From: Alphaproteobacteria bacterium
GTDB taxonomy: Bacteria > Pseudomonadota > Alphaproteobacteria > Micropepsales > Micropepsaceae
DNA length: 64,000 nucleotides
Reading direction: 5' to 3'
Assembly: GCA_025350465.1 (NCBI GenBank)
Contig: JANXXU010000048.1
Coordinates: forward strand, 271,272 to 335,271
Shown: positions 8,717 to 16,940 of the stretch, in pieces
Position numbering within the stretch: position 1 is the stretch's first letter
Layout: each line of letters begins with the position of its first letter
Notes under the pieces: model-generated
Seen by the model: only the letters and a program-made list of their open reading frames with translations
Databases searched by the model: none
What the model was told of the DNA's origin: nothing
Made by a program: the position numbers and the translations under genes

Positions 8717-9834
8717 GCACCCTCGCTCGCCGCATCCGTCAGCTGCCGCGCCGCGCCTGGATCGTATTCGCCGCAGCGCTAATCGCCGCGGCAGGCGGCG
8801 TCGCATGGCTGACCTCCGCGCCGACGCAAGTCTCTACGGACAATGCCTACCTGAAGGCCGACATCAGTTACGTCGCGCCGCGTATTCGCGGCCTCGTTGC
8901 GCAGGTTCTGGTCAAGGATAACCAAATAGTCCAGGCGGGCGATCCCCTCGTTCGGCTCGACGATACCGAATATCTTTCGCGCGTCCGCTCGGCTGAAGCC
9001 GACATGGCGCAAGCCGATGCGGCGATTGCCGCGGCGAAGGCGGCGCTCGATCGTTCCGATGCAGAGGAATCGCTCGCCCGCGCCTCGCTCGGCGAAGCAC
9101 AGACCGCAATAGCATCCGCCGAGGCCGAGCGCGACCGCGCTGCGAGCGACCGTACGCGCTATGAGGCACTCGTCGGCCAGGGCTGGGTGCCACGGCAGAA
9201 GTTCGAGTCCGTATCCGCGACCGCCGTCACCGCGAACTCCAACGTCGGCAAAGTGCGCGCTGCCGCGCTCGTCGCCCAGAACCAGGTCAGCGTCGTTCAG
9301 CACCGCCGCGCCGAGCTTCAAGCCCAGATAAAGAGCGCCGAGGCAACGAAAGCGCACGCTGACGCTACCCTCGCGCTAGCCAAGCAAGATGAAGGCGATG
9401 CGATCATCCGCGCGCCGATCTCCGGGATTGTCGGCGATCGCCAAATCGAGTCCGGCGAATTCGTTCAGCCGGGCACACGCCTCATGGCGATCGTTCGCCT
9501 GGACGCGCTCTATGTCGTCGCGAACTTCAAGGAGACGCAGACCGAGCGCATGCTGGCCGGCGAGAAGGCCGAGATTTATGTCGACGCGCTGCCGGGCACC
9601 GTGATCCGCGGCACCGTCGAAAGTCTCTCCCCGGCCTCCGGCTCGGAATTTTCGCTGCTGCCCTTCGAGCCGGGCACCGGCAACTTCACCAAGATCGTGC
9701 AGCGCGTGCCCGTACGCATCAAATTGACGCCGGGGCAGAGCGGGCTCGCGCGGCTGCGTCCGGGCCTCTCGGTCTCCGCAACAGTGACGCTCGACGCTGG
9801 CGCGCCGCAAAGCCGCTTGGCTGCGGCGCGGTGA
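8713..9834 (+). CDS. HlyD/EmrA-type membrane fusion protein
   Basis: A 373-residue periplasmic adaptor. A single N-terminal anchor helix (about residues 16-35) precedes the first half of the biotinyl-lipoyl domain, with the STDNAYLKADISYVAPRIRG signature. An Ala/Glu/Arg-rich alpha-helical hairpin covers about 95-215, followed by the second lipoyl half (APISGIVGD) and a beta-barrel. It should link the EmrB-like exporter at 5987-7579 to an outer-membrane channel. No TolC-like gene is present here. It is the last gene of the tetR operon and is followed by a clear hairpin terminator. Confidence 0.93.
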   Translation: MSTLARRIRQLPRRAWIVFAAALIAAAGGVAWLTSAPTQVSTDNAYLKADISYVAPRIRGLVAQVLVKDNQIVQAGDPLVRLDDTEYLSRVRSAEADMAQADAAIAAAKAALDRSDAEESLARASLGEAQTAIASAEAERDRAASDRTRYEALVGQGWVPRQKFESVSATAVTANSNVGKVRAAALVAQNQVSVVQHRRAELQAQIKSAEATKAHADATLALAKQDEGDAIIRAPISGIVGDRQIESGEFVQPGTRLMAIVRLDALYVVANFKETQTERMLAGEKAEIYVDALPGTVIRGTVESLSPASGSEFSLLPFEPGTGNFTKIVQRVPVRIKLTPGQSGLARLRPGLSVSATVTLDAGAPQSRLAAAR

Positions 9835-9842
9835 GGTATCTC

Positions 9843-9882
9843 AATACCGCAGCATTCTGATCTGCGGTATTCCTGTTTATTT
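9843..9882 (+). terminator. rho-independent terminator after the tetR-emrA-like operon
   Basis: AATACCGCAG at 9843-9852 pairs perfectly with CTGCGGTATT at 9862-9871 around a 9-base loop, followed by a T-rich tail containing GTTTATTTT. It starts 8 bases after the membrane-fusion stop codon. Confidence 0.75.
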
Positions 9883-9895
9883 TGGCTAGCTATAG

Positions 9896-9924
9896 TTGAC
9901 ATTCGAGCAGGGTGCCCGTATCAC
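9896..9924 (+). promoter_or_regulatory. predicted sigma-70 promoter of rplM-rpsI
   Basis: A perfect TTGACA at 9896-9901 is followed by a 17-base spacer and TATCAC at 9919-9924, about 50 bases before the rplM start. The strong -35 and optimal spacing suit a ribosomal protein operon. Confidence 0.6.
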
Positions 9925-9974
9925 CCGCGCCTTCGAATTGGCGCTTCGCGCGTCCTCAAAGCCAAGAACCAACC

Positions 9975-10436
9975 ATGTCCACCTATTCGGCAAAGTTGTC
10001 CGAGATCAAGAAGAACTGGGTGCTGATCGACGGCGATGGCCTCATTGTCGGCCGCCTAGCCTCGCTGGTCGCGATGCGCTTGCGCGGCAAGCACAAGCCC
10101 GAGTTCACCCCGCACATGGATTGCGGCGACAACATCGTCATCGTCAACGCAGGCAAGGTTGTGTTGACCGGCGACAAGGTCAACAAGAAGATCTTCTATT
10201 ATCACACGGGTTATCCGGGCGGCATCAAAGAGCGTGTCGTCGGAAAAATCCTCTATGGCAAACATCCTGAGCGGGTCGTCGAAAAGGCGGTTCAGCGCAT
10301 GCTGCCGAAGGGCCCTCTGGGCAAGAAGCAGCTTAGCAACCTCTATGTCTACGCCGGGCCCGAGCATCGCCATGCTGCACAGCAGCCCAAACCGCTCGAC
10401 GTCAAAACCTTGAACGTTAAGAACAGCAGGCGCTGA
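9975..10436 (+). CDS. rplM: 50S ribosomal protein L13
   Basis: A 153-residue L13. [19 protein letters not shown] opens the protein, and the family core with [12 protein letters not shown] and the [13 protein letters not shown] signature follows. The ATG at 9975 is chosen because bacterial L13 begins at this point; an in-frame ATG at 9912 lies between the promoter elements and would add 21 unrelated residues. It pairs with rpsI 4 bp downstream, the conserved rplM-rpsI arrangement. L13 binds 23S rRNA early in 50S assembly. Confidence 0.97.
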   Translation: MSTYSAKLSEIKKNWVLIDGDGLIVGRLASLVAMRLRGKHKPEFTPHMDCGDNIVIVNAGKVVLTGDKVNKKIFYYHTGYPGGIKERVVGKILYGKHPERVVEKAVQRMLPKGPLGKKQLSNLYVYAGPEHRHAAQQPKPLDVKTLNVKNSRR

Positions 10437-10440
10437 TCCC

Positions 10441-10932
10441 ATGGCCGAAGAAGTTCGCTCCTTTGCCGAAGTGAAGTCGACGCTGATCAAGCGGCCGACA
10501 CAAGACGCCGTGCCGCAAGGCGAGCAGGTGCGCAAGCTCGACGCCAAAGGCCGCGCTTACGCGACCGGCCGTCGTAAGAACGCCGTCGCCCGCGTTTGGA
10601 TCAAGCCGGGTGCCGGGCGCGTCACGGTCAACGGCAAGGATGAGAAGATTTATTTCGCGCGGCCGGTACTGCGCATGATCTTGCGTCAACCGTTGGTCGT
10701 CTCAAACCGCGAGACCCAGTTCGACGTGGTTGCGACGGTAAAGGGCGGCGGTCTTTCCGGTCAGGCCGGCGCCGTGCGCCACGCGATATCGCGCGCACTT
10801 GTCGTCTACGAGCCCGAGCTGAAACCGGCGTTGAAGCAAAAGGGCTTCATGACGCGCGACAGCCGCATGGTCGAGCGCAAGAAATACGGCCGCGCCAAGG
10901 CCCGCCGGAGCTTCCAGTTCTCGAAACGATAA
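10441..10932 (+). CDS. rpsI: 30S ribosomal protein S9
   Basis: A 163-residue S9. An N-terminal extension of about 35 residues, common in alphaproteobacteria, precedes the conserved domain with [17 protein letters not shown]. The [19 protein letters not shown] signature is present and the protein ends in the basic [11 protein letters not shown], whose last Arg contacts tRNA in the P site. It is co-transcribed with rplM and followed by a strong terminator. Confidence 0.97.
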   Translation: MAEEVRSFAEVKSTLIKRPTQDAVPQGEQVRKLDAKGRAYATGRRKNAVARVWIKPGAGRVTVNGKDEKIYFARPVLRMILRQPLVVSNRETQFDVVATVKGGGLSGQAGAVRHAISRALVVYEPELKPALKQKGFMTRDSRMVERKKYGRAKARRSFQFSKR

Positions 10933-10979
10933 CCGCTGTCAAAAGAACATAGTACCGCGCCACGCGGTAAGCGGTGGGG

Positions 10980-11014
10980 AAGGGCGTCTCGTTCAATCGA
11001 GGCGCCCTTTTGTT
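10980..11014 (+). terminator. rho-independent terminator after rpsI
   Basis: AAGGGCGTCTCG at 10980-10991 pairs with CGAGGCGCCCTT at 10998-11009 (one G-T wobble) around a 6-base loop, followed by TTGTTT. It ends the rplM-rpsI unit. Confidence 0.85.
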
Positions 11015-11121
11015 TGCGTCTGTGCGGTGGCGGGCAAGGCGTTTACCCTCGCGCCAAGTGAAGATCTGCTCACGGCGCCGACCATGCCAAAATGTCACCG
11101 GTCTCGGTCCGAGAGGTCCCA

Positions 11122-12681
11122 ATGCGGCGAATGATATTGGCCTCTGCACTCTGCCTCTTCTCCGCCGCAACGGGTGTCGCGGAGGCTTCGACGTGTAAGC
11201 CGGGTGACATCACCGGCCTTTACAAAGGCGTGGCGCACGGCTCAGACGGAAGCGGCGCTGAGGTCACATTGAATCTGTTGTGTGCCGATGGCGAGTACGT
11301 CGTGCAACTCTTTACATCGCAAGGTGACTTCAAGGTGACCGACGCCAGCGGCGGCAGCGGACACGTCAAGTTCAACTTCGACACAGGCGCGTCGTTGGCC
11401 GCCACCGATTTGACCCTCGCCGGCAGCAAGTTGAGCGGCGCCTACATCGTCGCCGGCGACCACGGGACAATGACCTTGAGCCGGGTAGGCCCGGCTCTCG
11501 CTCGTGACGCCATGGTCGCGCGCCTCGACCTGACGCGAGCGCAATGGCGCGAAGATATCGACACCTTCGCGCGCGAGTTGCCGCGCCGCCATGCGAACGC
11601 CTTCTTCAGCCTGTCGCGCATTGCTTTCGATGCGCAGGTCGCTGCTTTGAAAGGCGCCGTTGGCCGCCTTCACAGTGACGAGATGTTCGTCGCCCTCCTA
11701 CGCATCGCCAATGCGATCGGCGACGGCCACACAGGCCTTGTCACACCATTAGATCGCAAATCCCTGCCGATCGAGATTGGCAAGTTCGGTGATGACTTCC
11801 GCATCACGGCAGTGGGGCCGGGCCTCGATGGAGCGTTGGGTGCGCGCATCGTCAGGATAGCCGACATGCCGATCGCTGAAGCTTGGACGCGTGCCCTCAC
11901 GATCACGCCCCAAAGCGAGATGATGGAACTGCGCGAAGGCCGCGCGGTCATCTACCTGACCCGCGGTATCACCTTGCATGGGTTGGGGATCGTGCGCGAT
12001 CGCAACCAGGTGACCTTCACTTTGGCTACGGATACCGGCCGACTGTTTCCGATGAAGATTAACGGCGCGCTCGTCGGCGGGAACCCCACATTGCATTCGA
12101 TCGCCGCCGGCCCGACGCCGTTGTGGAAGCAGAATCCGGAGCAGCCGTTATGGTGCCGCGAGGTGAGCGAAAGGCGCGCCTTGTATTGTGCCTTCCATTC
12201 CTATCAAGGGCTGGAAGAGCATGCCGCGCTGATGCTTGCCATGATCGACAAGTCGCATCCTACGAAACTCATCATCGACATGCGTGACAACGGCGGGGGC
12301 GACAATGCCGAAGGCTACAAATGGCTGATCAAACCGCTCAAGGCGCGCGCCGACCTGAACGTCAAAGGCCGCCTCTTCGTTCTCATCGGGCCGCTCACTT
12401 TCTCGGCCGCCATGAACAACGCGGCCCAGTTCGCCGACGAAACGAAGGCGACGCTCGTGGGGCAGACCATCGGCGAGAAGCCAAACTCATATCAGGAGCC
12501 ACGCCAGTTTCGCTTGCCGAACTCGCATTTGATCGTGCGCGCCTCGACGTTGTTCTACTCTTTCCGCAAGACGGGTGAGAACGCCGTGCGGCCGCACAAG
12601 GAAATCGTGCCGACTTGGCATGACTTCGTATCCGGCCGGGACCCTGTGCTGGACTGGGTTTTGGCGCAACCGACGCGCTAG
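11122..12681 (+). CDS. secreted S41-like (C-terminal processing) peptidase
   Basis: A 519-residue exported protein. The ATG at 11122 has GAGAGGT five bases upstream and begins a signal peptide ending near VAEAS (residues 1-22). After a beta-rich N-terminal region, the C-terminal half resembles peptidase S41/tail-specific protease: DMRDNGGGDN, then LTFSAAM with candidate nucleophile Ser428 and GEKPN with candidate general base Lys453. The Ser-Lys spacing of 25 matches the dyad of plant D1-processing CtpA. There is no clear PDZ domain, so it resembles stand-alone S41 proteins rather than Prc. Substrate unknown. Confidence 0.82.
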   Translation: MRRMILASALCLFSAATGVAEASTCKPGDITGLYKGVAHGSDGSGAEVTLNLLCADGEYVVQLFTSQGDFKVTDASGGSGHVKFNFDTGASLAATDLTLAGSKLSGAYIVAGDHGTMTLSRVGPALARDAMVARLDLTRAQWREDIDTFARELPRRHANAFFSLSRIAFDAQVAALKGAVGRLHSDEMFVALLRIANAIGDGHTGLVTPLDRKSLPIEIGKFGDDFRITAVGPGLDGALGARIVRIADMPIAEAWTRALTITPQSEMMELREGRAVIYLTRGITLHGLGIVRDRNQVTFTLATDTGRLFPMKINGALVGGNPTLHSIAAGPTPLWKQNPEQPLWCREVSERRALYCAFHSYQGLEEHAALMLAMIDKSHPTKLIIDMRDNGGGDNAEGYKWLIKPLKARADLNVKGRLFVLIGPLTFSAAMNNAAQFADETKATLVGQTIGEKPNSYQEPRQFRLPNSHLIVRASTLFYSFRKTGENAVRPHKEIVPTWHDFVSGRDPVLDWVLAQPTR

Positions 12682-12744
12682 CGTCCGCGCATTGTGTTGT
12701 GTGAAGAGCTGGCTATCCTGTCCGAAAGGAACGAGCGCGCCCAC

Positions 12745-13437
12745 ATGACTGACTTCAAAGGCTTTCCCAAGGATTTCTTCCAGTTCTTCAAAGAGCTCGC
12801 CAAGAACAACGAGCGACCGTGGTTCGAAGAGAACAAGGAGCGCTACAAGGCCGTCGTCGTGGCCCCGATGTCGGACTTCATTACGGCGATGTCGCCCCGC
12901 TTGGCAAAGATATCGAAGCACTTCGTCGCCGATCCGCGACCGAACGGCGGCTCGATGTTTCGCATCTACCGCGACGTGCGCTTCGCCAAGGACAAGCGCC
13001 CCTACAAGGAGCACGCGTCGTGCCATTTTCGCCAGGCCGGCGGCAAGGACGTGCACGCGCCAGGCTTCTATATGCACTTCGCGCCGGACGAGGTGCTCTT
13101 CGGCGGCGGCATGTGGATGCCGGAACCGGAGTCGCTGAACAAAATCCGCCAGTCGATCGCGGGCGACGCGAAGGCCTGGCGCAAAGTCGTCGAGGACAAG
13201 GGCTTCAAGGCGGCGTTCAAAGAGGTCCACGGCGATGCGCTCTCGCGGCCGCCACGCGGCTTTGACCCGGCGCACCCCTACATTGAAGACATCAAGCGCA
13301 AGAGCTTCTTCGCAATGCACGAGTCGACGCCCAAGGCCACGCAATCGGCGACGCTGCTCGATGACGTGGAGGCGACGTTTCGCGCCGCCAAGCCTTTGAT
13401 GAAATTTCTCTGCGCCGCCGTCGGCGCGCCATATTGA
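12745..13437 (+). CDS. DUF2461 family protein (TIGR02453-like)
   Basis: A 230-residue protein of unknown function spanning one family domain. It starts FKGFPKDFFQFFKELAKNNERPWFEENKERY and has the conserved FRIYRDVRFAKDKRPYKEH block, then GFYMHF and GGGMWMPEPESLNKIR. No signal peptide or membrane segment. The ATG at 12745 fits the family start; an in-frame start at 12694 adds unrelated residues. Its last 4 bases overlap the first open codons of the next frame, but that esterase starts later, at 13491. Biochemical role unknown. Confidence 0.88.
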   Translation: MTDFKGFPKDFFQFFKELAKNNERPWFEENKERYKAVVVAPMSDFITAMSPRLAKISKHFVADPRPNGGSMFRIYRDVRFAKDKRPYKEHASCHFRQAGGKDVHAPGFYMHFAPDEVLFGGGMWMPEPESLNKIRQSIAGDAKAWRKVVEDKGFKAAFKEVHGDALSRPPRGFDPAHPYIEDIKRKSFFAMHESTPKATQSATLLDDVEATFRAAKPLMKFLCAAVGAPY

Positions 13438-13490
13438 AGTTTGCGCCGGAATCACTGAAGCCCAACGTTGAACGGGCAAGGAGCGCCACC

Positions 13491-14405
13491 ATGCGCAATG
13501 TAGCCTTGATGCTCGCCATCATCGTTTGCTCGGTGCCAATGGCCAGTGCCGCGGAACGTGAGCGCGCACTTGAGATCGGCGGTAAGCAGCGCAACTACAT
13601 CCTGGTCACCCCCGACAAGCAGTCGGTGCCGGCGCCGCTCTTGATCGTCTATCACGGGGGCGGGGACTCGCCGCGCCGCGCGCTCAGCTATACGCGCTTC
13701 GATAGGTTGGCCGGTCAGGAAAACGTCGCCGTTGTTTTTCCGCAGGGCATCGACGGCAATTGGAACGACGGCCGGCAGACGACCGATATCCGCCAGCGGG
13801 CTTCGTCGAACGCCGATGACGTCACATTCACGCTGGCGATCATCGACCAGCTGGCGGGTGAGCATATCGTCGATCCTGCTCGCGTCTTCCTGACGGGCGC
13901 GTCGAACGGGGGCATGATGACGTTGCGCACGGCCTGCGACGCGGCCGATCGCATCGCCGGTATCGCGCCCGTCGTCGCCAACCAGCCGACCGACTGGCAA
14001 TGCGCTCCGTCGCGCGCCATCCCCGCGATGTTCTTCAACGGCACCGAGGACGAATTTATGCCGTTCAATGGGGGACGCATTGCCGAGCACAAAACGCGCA
14101 AGGATTTGGGCGCGGTCGAGAGCGTTGAAGATACGATCGCCGCGTTTCGCCGCATCGACGGCTGCTCCGGCATCAAGAAAACCGAGACGCGCGACGAACA
14201 TGATAGCGACCAAACGCGTGCCATCGTAACCGACTACGAATGCTCGAAGGCGCCGCTGCGCCAAGTCGTCATCGAAGGCGGTGGCCACACTTGGCCGGGC
14301 GCCCGTACCAACATCATCGCCAACATGGTCCTCGGCCGCACGACGCCCGAAATCGATGCGACCAAGGAGATTTGGGATTTTTTCAAGAGCCTGCCGGGCC
14401 GTTAG
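13491..14405 (+). CDS. secreted esterase of the LpqC/PHB-depolymerase family
   Basis: A 304-residue exported alpha/beta hydrolase. AAGGAG lies 7 bases before the ATG at 13491, which starts a signal peptide ending at SAAE (about residue 20). The oxyanion loop YHGGGDS is followed by catalytic Ser138 in GASNGG, Asp187 in NGTEDEF and His266 in GGGHTWPG. This triad and spacing fit the esterase/PHB-depolymerase or feruloyl-esterase family. The native substrate could be short polyhydroxyalkanoate or plant esters. A phaC gene lies 10 kb away but no functional link is shown. It converges on and overlaps the next gene by 4 bp. Confidence 0.88.
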   Translation: MRNVALMLAIIVCSVPMASAAERERALEIGGKQRNYILVTPDKQSVPAPLLIVYHGGGDSPRRALSYTRFDRLAGQENVAVVFPQGIDGNWNDGRQTTDIRQRASSNADDVTFTLAIIDQLAGEHIVDPARVFLTGASNGGMMTLRTACDAADRIAGIAPVVANQPTDWQCAPSRAIPAMFFNGTEDEFMPFNGGRIAEHKTRKDLGAVESVEDTIAAFRRIDGCSGIKKTETRDEHDSDQTRAIVTDYECSKAPLRQVVIEGGGHTWPGARTNIIANMVLGRTTPEIDATKEIWDFFKSLPGR

Positions 14406-16057
14406 CGCGGCATCGCCCGCTCGATGATTTTGGCCGTGTCGATCGACGCGGGGCCTGCGCCGTAAGCGACGCCCGCGTCCTCGCCGAAGCGCAGCGCGCA
14501 GAACGCATCGCCAATTGCCTGCGGCTCGTGACGCACGAGGAGCGAGCCTTGCAGTGCCAATGCAGCGTTTTCGACGAAAGAGCGGGCCGTGGTCTCCGCC
14601 GCCTTGCCGGCGCCGAGGCGTGCTTTGACTTCGTTGATCGCATGATCGAGCAGCGAATTTGCGCCCCTGGCTAACTCAAGCTCACCAACCAATGCTTCGG
14701 CGGTTTCGGGCTCGCGCGTCAGTGCGCGTAGCACATCGAGACAGATAACGTTGCCGGAGCCTTCCCAAATGGAATTCAGCGGCGATTGACGGAAGAGGCG
14801 TGGCATCACCAACTCCTCCACGTAGCCCGCACCTCCATGACATTCCATCGCCTCGTAGACATGCCCGACGACGCGCTTGTTGAGCCAATATTTTCCGATC
14901 GGCGTCGCGAGGCGCGAGAAGAGTGCGGCCTTCGGATCGCGCGCGGCCTCGTCGAACGAGCGTGCGATACGGAAGGTGAGTGCGGTCGCGGCTTCGGACT
15001 CGATCACAAGATCGGCGAGCACTTGGCGCATCAAGGGTTGATCGATCAGCCTGCGCTGAAAGGCTGTACGATGCGCGGTGTGCCACAATGCGTTCGCTGC
15101 CGCTTGGCGCATGTACGCGGCGGGCGCGATGATGCAATCGAGGCGCGTGTGATGCACCATTTCGATGATTGTGCGAACGCCGCGGCCCTCTTCGCCGACA
15201 AGATAGCCTTCGGCGCCGTGATACTCGATCTCCGACGATGCGTTGGCGCGATCGCCGAGCTTGTCCTTGAGCCGCATGATCTGGATCGTGTTGCGTTCGC
15301 CGTCGCGGCGCCAACGCGGCACTAAGAAGCACGACAGCCCGCCTTCGGCGTAAGCGAGTGTTAGGAAAGCGTCGCACATGGGTGCCGAGCAGAACCATTT
15401 GTGCCCAGTGAGCTCATAGACACCATTCGCGCCGGCGCGTGTGGCTCGCGTGGTGTTGGCGCGAACGTCCGAACCGCCCTGCTTCTCCGTCATCGCCATG
15501 CCGATGGTCGCGGCCTTCTTCTTCGACGCTGGTGCCGATGTCGGGTCGTAGGCGAGCGTGGTGACACGCGGAATCCATTCCGCCGCGAGATCGGGCTGGT
15601 GGCGCAGCGCCGGGACCGCGGCATAGGTCATCGTCATCGGACAACAGACACCGGGCTCTGCCTGGCTCATCATGAACTCGAGCGCGGCGTGCGCGACGTG
15701 GCCGGCTTCTTTTTCCGTCCATGCAATTCCTGATACGCCGCCACTAAGCCCTAGCTCCATCAGTTTGTGGTAGCTCGGGTGAAACGTCACTTCGTCGAGG
15801 CGTCGGCCGTAGCGGTCGAACGAGCGCAGCTGCGGAACGTTCCGGTTTGCCTCGAACGCCCACTCGGCGACCTCCGCCGATCCGGCGCGCGCGCCGAATG
15901 CCGCGAGCCGCGTTTCATGCGAGCCTCCGCCTTCGCGGCGCACGGCATCGGTGAGCGCGATGTCGGATTTGTAAAGATTGACGTCCTCGAACGGCGGCGG
16001 CTGGTTCGTGACTTCGTGCGTTTCGAGGGTCGCGCGGGGATTGAGCGAAGGCATCAA
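14402..16057 (-). CDS. acyl-CoA dehydrogenase, AidB-like
   Basis: A 551-residue flavoenzyme with the enlarged acyl-CoA dehydrogenase architecture of the AidB group: an N-terminal helical domain, a beta-barrel with AMTEKQGGSDVRANTT (about 190-205), and a C-terminal helical domain with YEAMECHGGAGYVEE and PLNSIWEGSGNV. These are the family's FAD and substrate contact regions. AidB is linked to protection against alkylating agents, and relatives are annotated as isovaleryl-CoA dehydrogenases, so the substrate is uncertain. The TAA stop at 14402-14404 overlaps the TAG of the convergent esterase gene. Confidence 0.9.
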   Translation of the reverse strand: MMPSLNPRATLETHEVTNQPPPFEDVNLYKSDIALTDAVRREGGGSHETRLAAFGARAGSAEVAEWAFEANRNVPQLRSFDRYGRRLDEVTFHPSYHKLMELGLSGGVSGIAWTEKEAGHVAHAALEFMMSQAEPGVCCPMTMTYAAVPALRHQPDLAAEWIPRVTTLAYDPTSAPASKKKAATIGMAMTEKQGGSDVRANTTRATRAGANGVYELTGHKWFCSAPMCDAFLTLAYAEGGLSCFLVPRWRRDGERNTIQIMRLKDKLGDRANASSEIEYHGAEGYLVGEEGRGVRTIIEMVHHTRLDCIIAPAAYMRQAAANALWHTAHRTAFQRRLIDQPLMRQVLADLVIESEAATALTFRIARSFDEAARDPKAALFSRLATPIGKYWLNKRVVGHVYEAMECHGGAGYVEELVMPRLFRQSPLNSIWEGSGNVICLDVLRALTREPETAEALVGELELARGANSLLDHAINEVKARLGAGKAAETTARSFVENAALALQGSLLVRHEPQAIGDAFCALRFGEDAGVAYGAGPASIDTAKIIERAMPR

Positions 16058-16077
16058 TCAAAACTCCTCGGCGGAAA

Positions 16078-16656
16078 TTACTTCGCTGTCGCGGTCAGCT
16101 CCGCGAAGTTGAGCGGAATGTCGAAGCCGCCGGCCTCGGTCGCCGTCAAGACGCGGCCGTGGATGGTCAGCTTGTCGCCGGTGCTCAGGCGGCCGGTGTT
16201 GCAATGAAAGGTGGCGCCAAAGGTCAGTCGCGACAAGGCCTGGATCTGCGTCATCGTTCGAACCGTCGTTTCGCCTTCGGAGGCTACGACTTTGATGTCG
16301 GTGATCTCATTCTCCTTGGCGTCACACTTGGCGCCCGCCGCACTCGTCAGTTCAAGTCCGATCCCATTTCGCGCCGCAGCCATCGAGGCTAAAACGACTC
16401 GCGCCACGGAATGGCTCAGGTTCTCGATCGACAGTTTCGCCTTCGCGCCGAGGGAACCGTCGAGTGCCAACGCCTCGACGCGAAAGCGCAGCGGCCCATG
16501 AGTGAAGTCGTTGTGCGACTCCGCCGCTGCGGCAGGCGCGGGCGCCGGCGCTGGACCGGATGCAGCGACGGCAAGGGGAAACCTACCGGCCACGAGCACG
16601 GTGGCGCAAATCAATATGCGCACAGCGTTGCGCCCGAAGTTCGATGAAAGCATCAT
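16078..16656 (-). CDS. secreted protein of unknown function
   Basis: A 192-residue protein with a signal peptide (about residues 1-31, ending AVAAS) and a short Pro/Ala-rich linker at 34-45. The remaining residues look like a compact beta domain, with two cysteines (in AKCDAKEN and FHCNTG) that could form a disulfide in the periplasm. It lies 20 bp upstream of the AidB-like gene on the same strand and may share its transcript. I recognise no family. Confidence 0.7.
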   Translation of the reverse strand: MMLSSNFGRNAVRILICATVLVAGRFPLAVAASGPAPAPAPAAAAESHNDFTHGPLRFRVEALALDGSLGAKAKLSIENLSHSVARVVLASMAAARNGIGLELTSAAGAKCDAKENEITDIKVVASEGETTVRTMTQIQALSRLTFGATFHCNTGRLSTGDKLTIHGRVLTATEAGGFDIPLNFAELTATAK

Positions 16657-16812
16657 GCTGGTCCCCTTAGCGTTGTGGACATGTTAGGGGTCGACGCGGA
16701 ATACCTCAAACGGCCCAACAATTCAGCCGCGCCGCGTCGCACCATCGGCTCTTGACTTGCGGCGCCCCCTCGCGCCACTTCTTGGCACAAGACCGGCCGC
16801 AAGCCGTCCTTT
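16657..16812. other. intergenic region upstream of the glyA riboswitch
   Basis: This stretch separates the divergent secreted-protein gene from the riboswitch and must contain the glyA promoter. TTGACT at 16752-16757 could be a -35, but the hexamer 17 bases downstream (CCACTT) is a poor -10, so I do not assign a promoter. No other gene is seen. Confidence 0.4.
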
Positions 16813-16889
16813 CGTGACTGGCGTATTCAACGTGGGCTTGAGCCACGGGGAAGCGAAAGGGCGGGGTCCTCATGCCGCACGCCTGGGCA
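16813..16889 (+). promoter_or_regulatory. ZTP-sensing (pfl motif) riboswitch upstream of glyA
   Basis: The segment matches the pfl/ZTP riboswitch in sequence and layout. It opens with CGTGACTGGCG. GGCGT (16820-16824) pairs with ACGCC (16879-16883) as P1, and CGTGG (16831-16835) pairs with CCACG (16843-16847) as P2. The 3' side carries the invariant-looking ATGCCG and CGCCTGGGCA block at 16872-16889. The class is known to bind the purine intermediate ZMP/ZTP and to control glyA, pfl and purine genes, signalling low 10-formyl-tetrahydrofolate. Here it lies 51 bases before glyA, with the Shine-Dalgarno AGGAGG at 16924-16929 downstream and no U-run, which suggests translational control. Confidence 0.88.
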
Positions 16890-16940
16890 ATCCGCTTGCA
16901 AGACGTTTGACGCGGACAAATTGAGGAGGCGAGCAATCCC

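Noticed and set aside
16752..16780. glyA promoter with TTGACT
   Set aside because: The hexamer at optimal spacing, CCACTT, is a poor -10, so I left the promoter unassigned.
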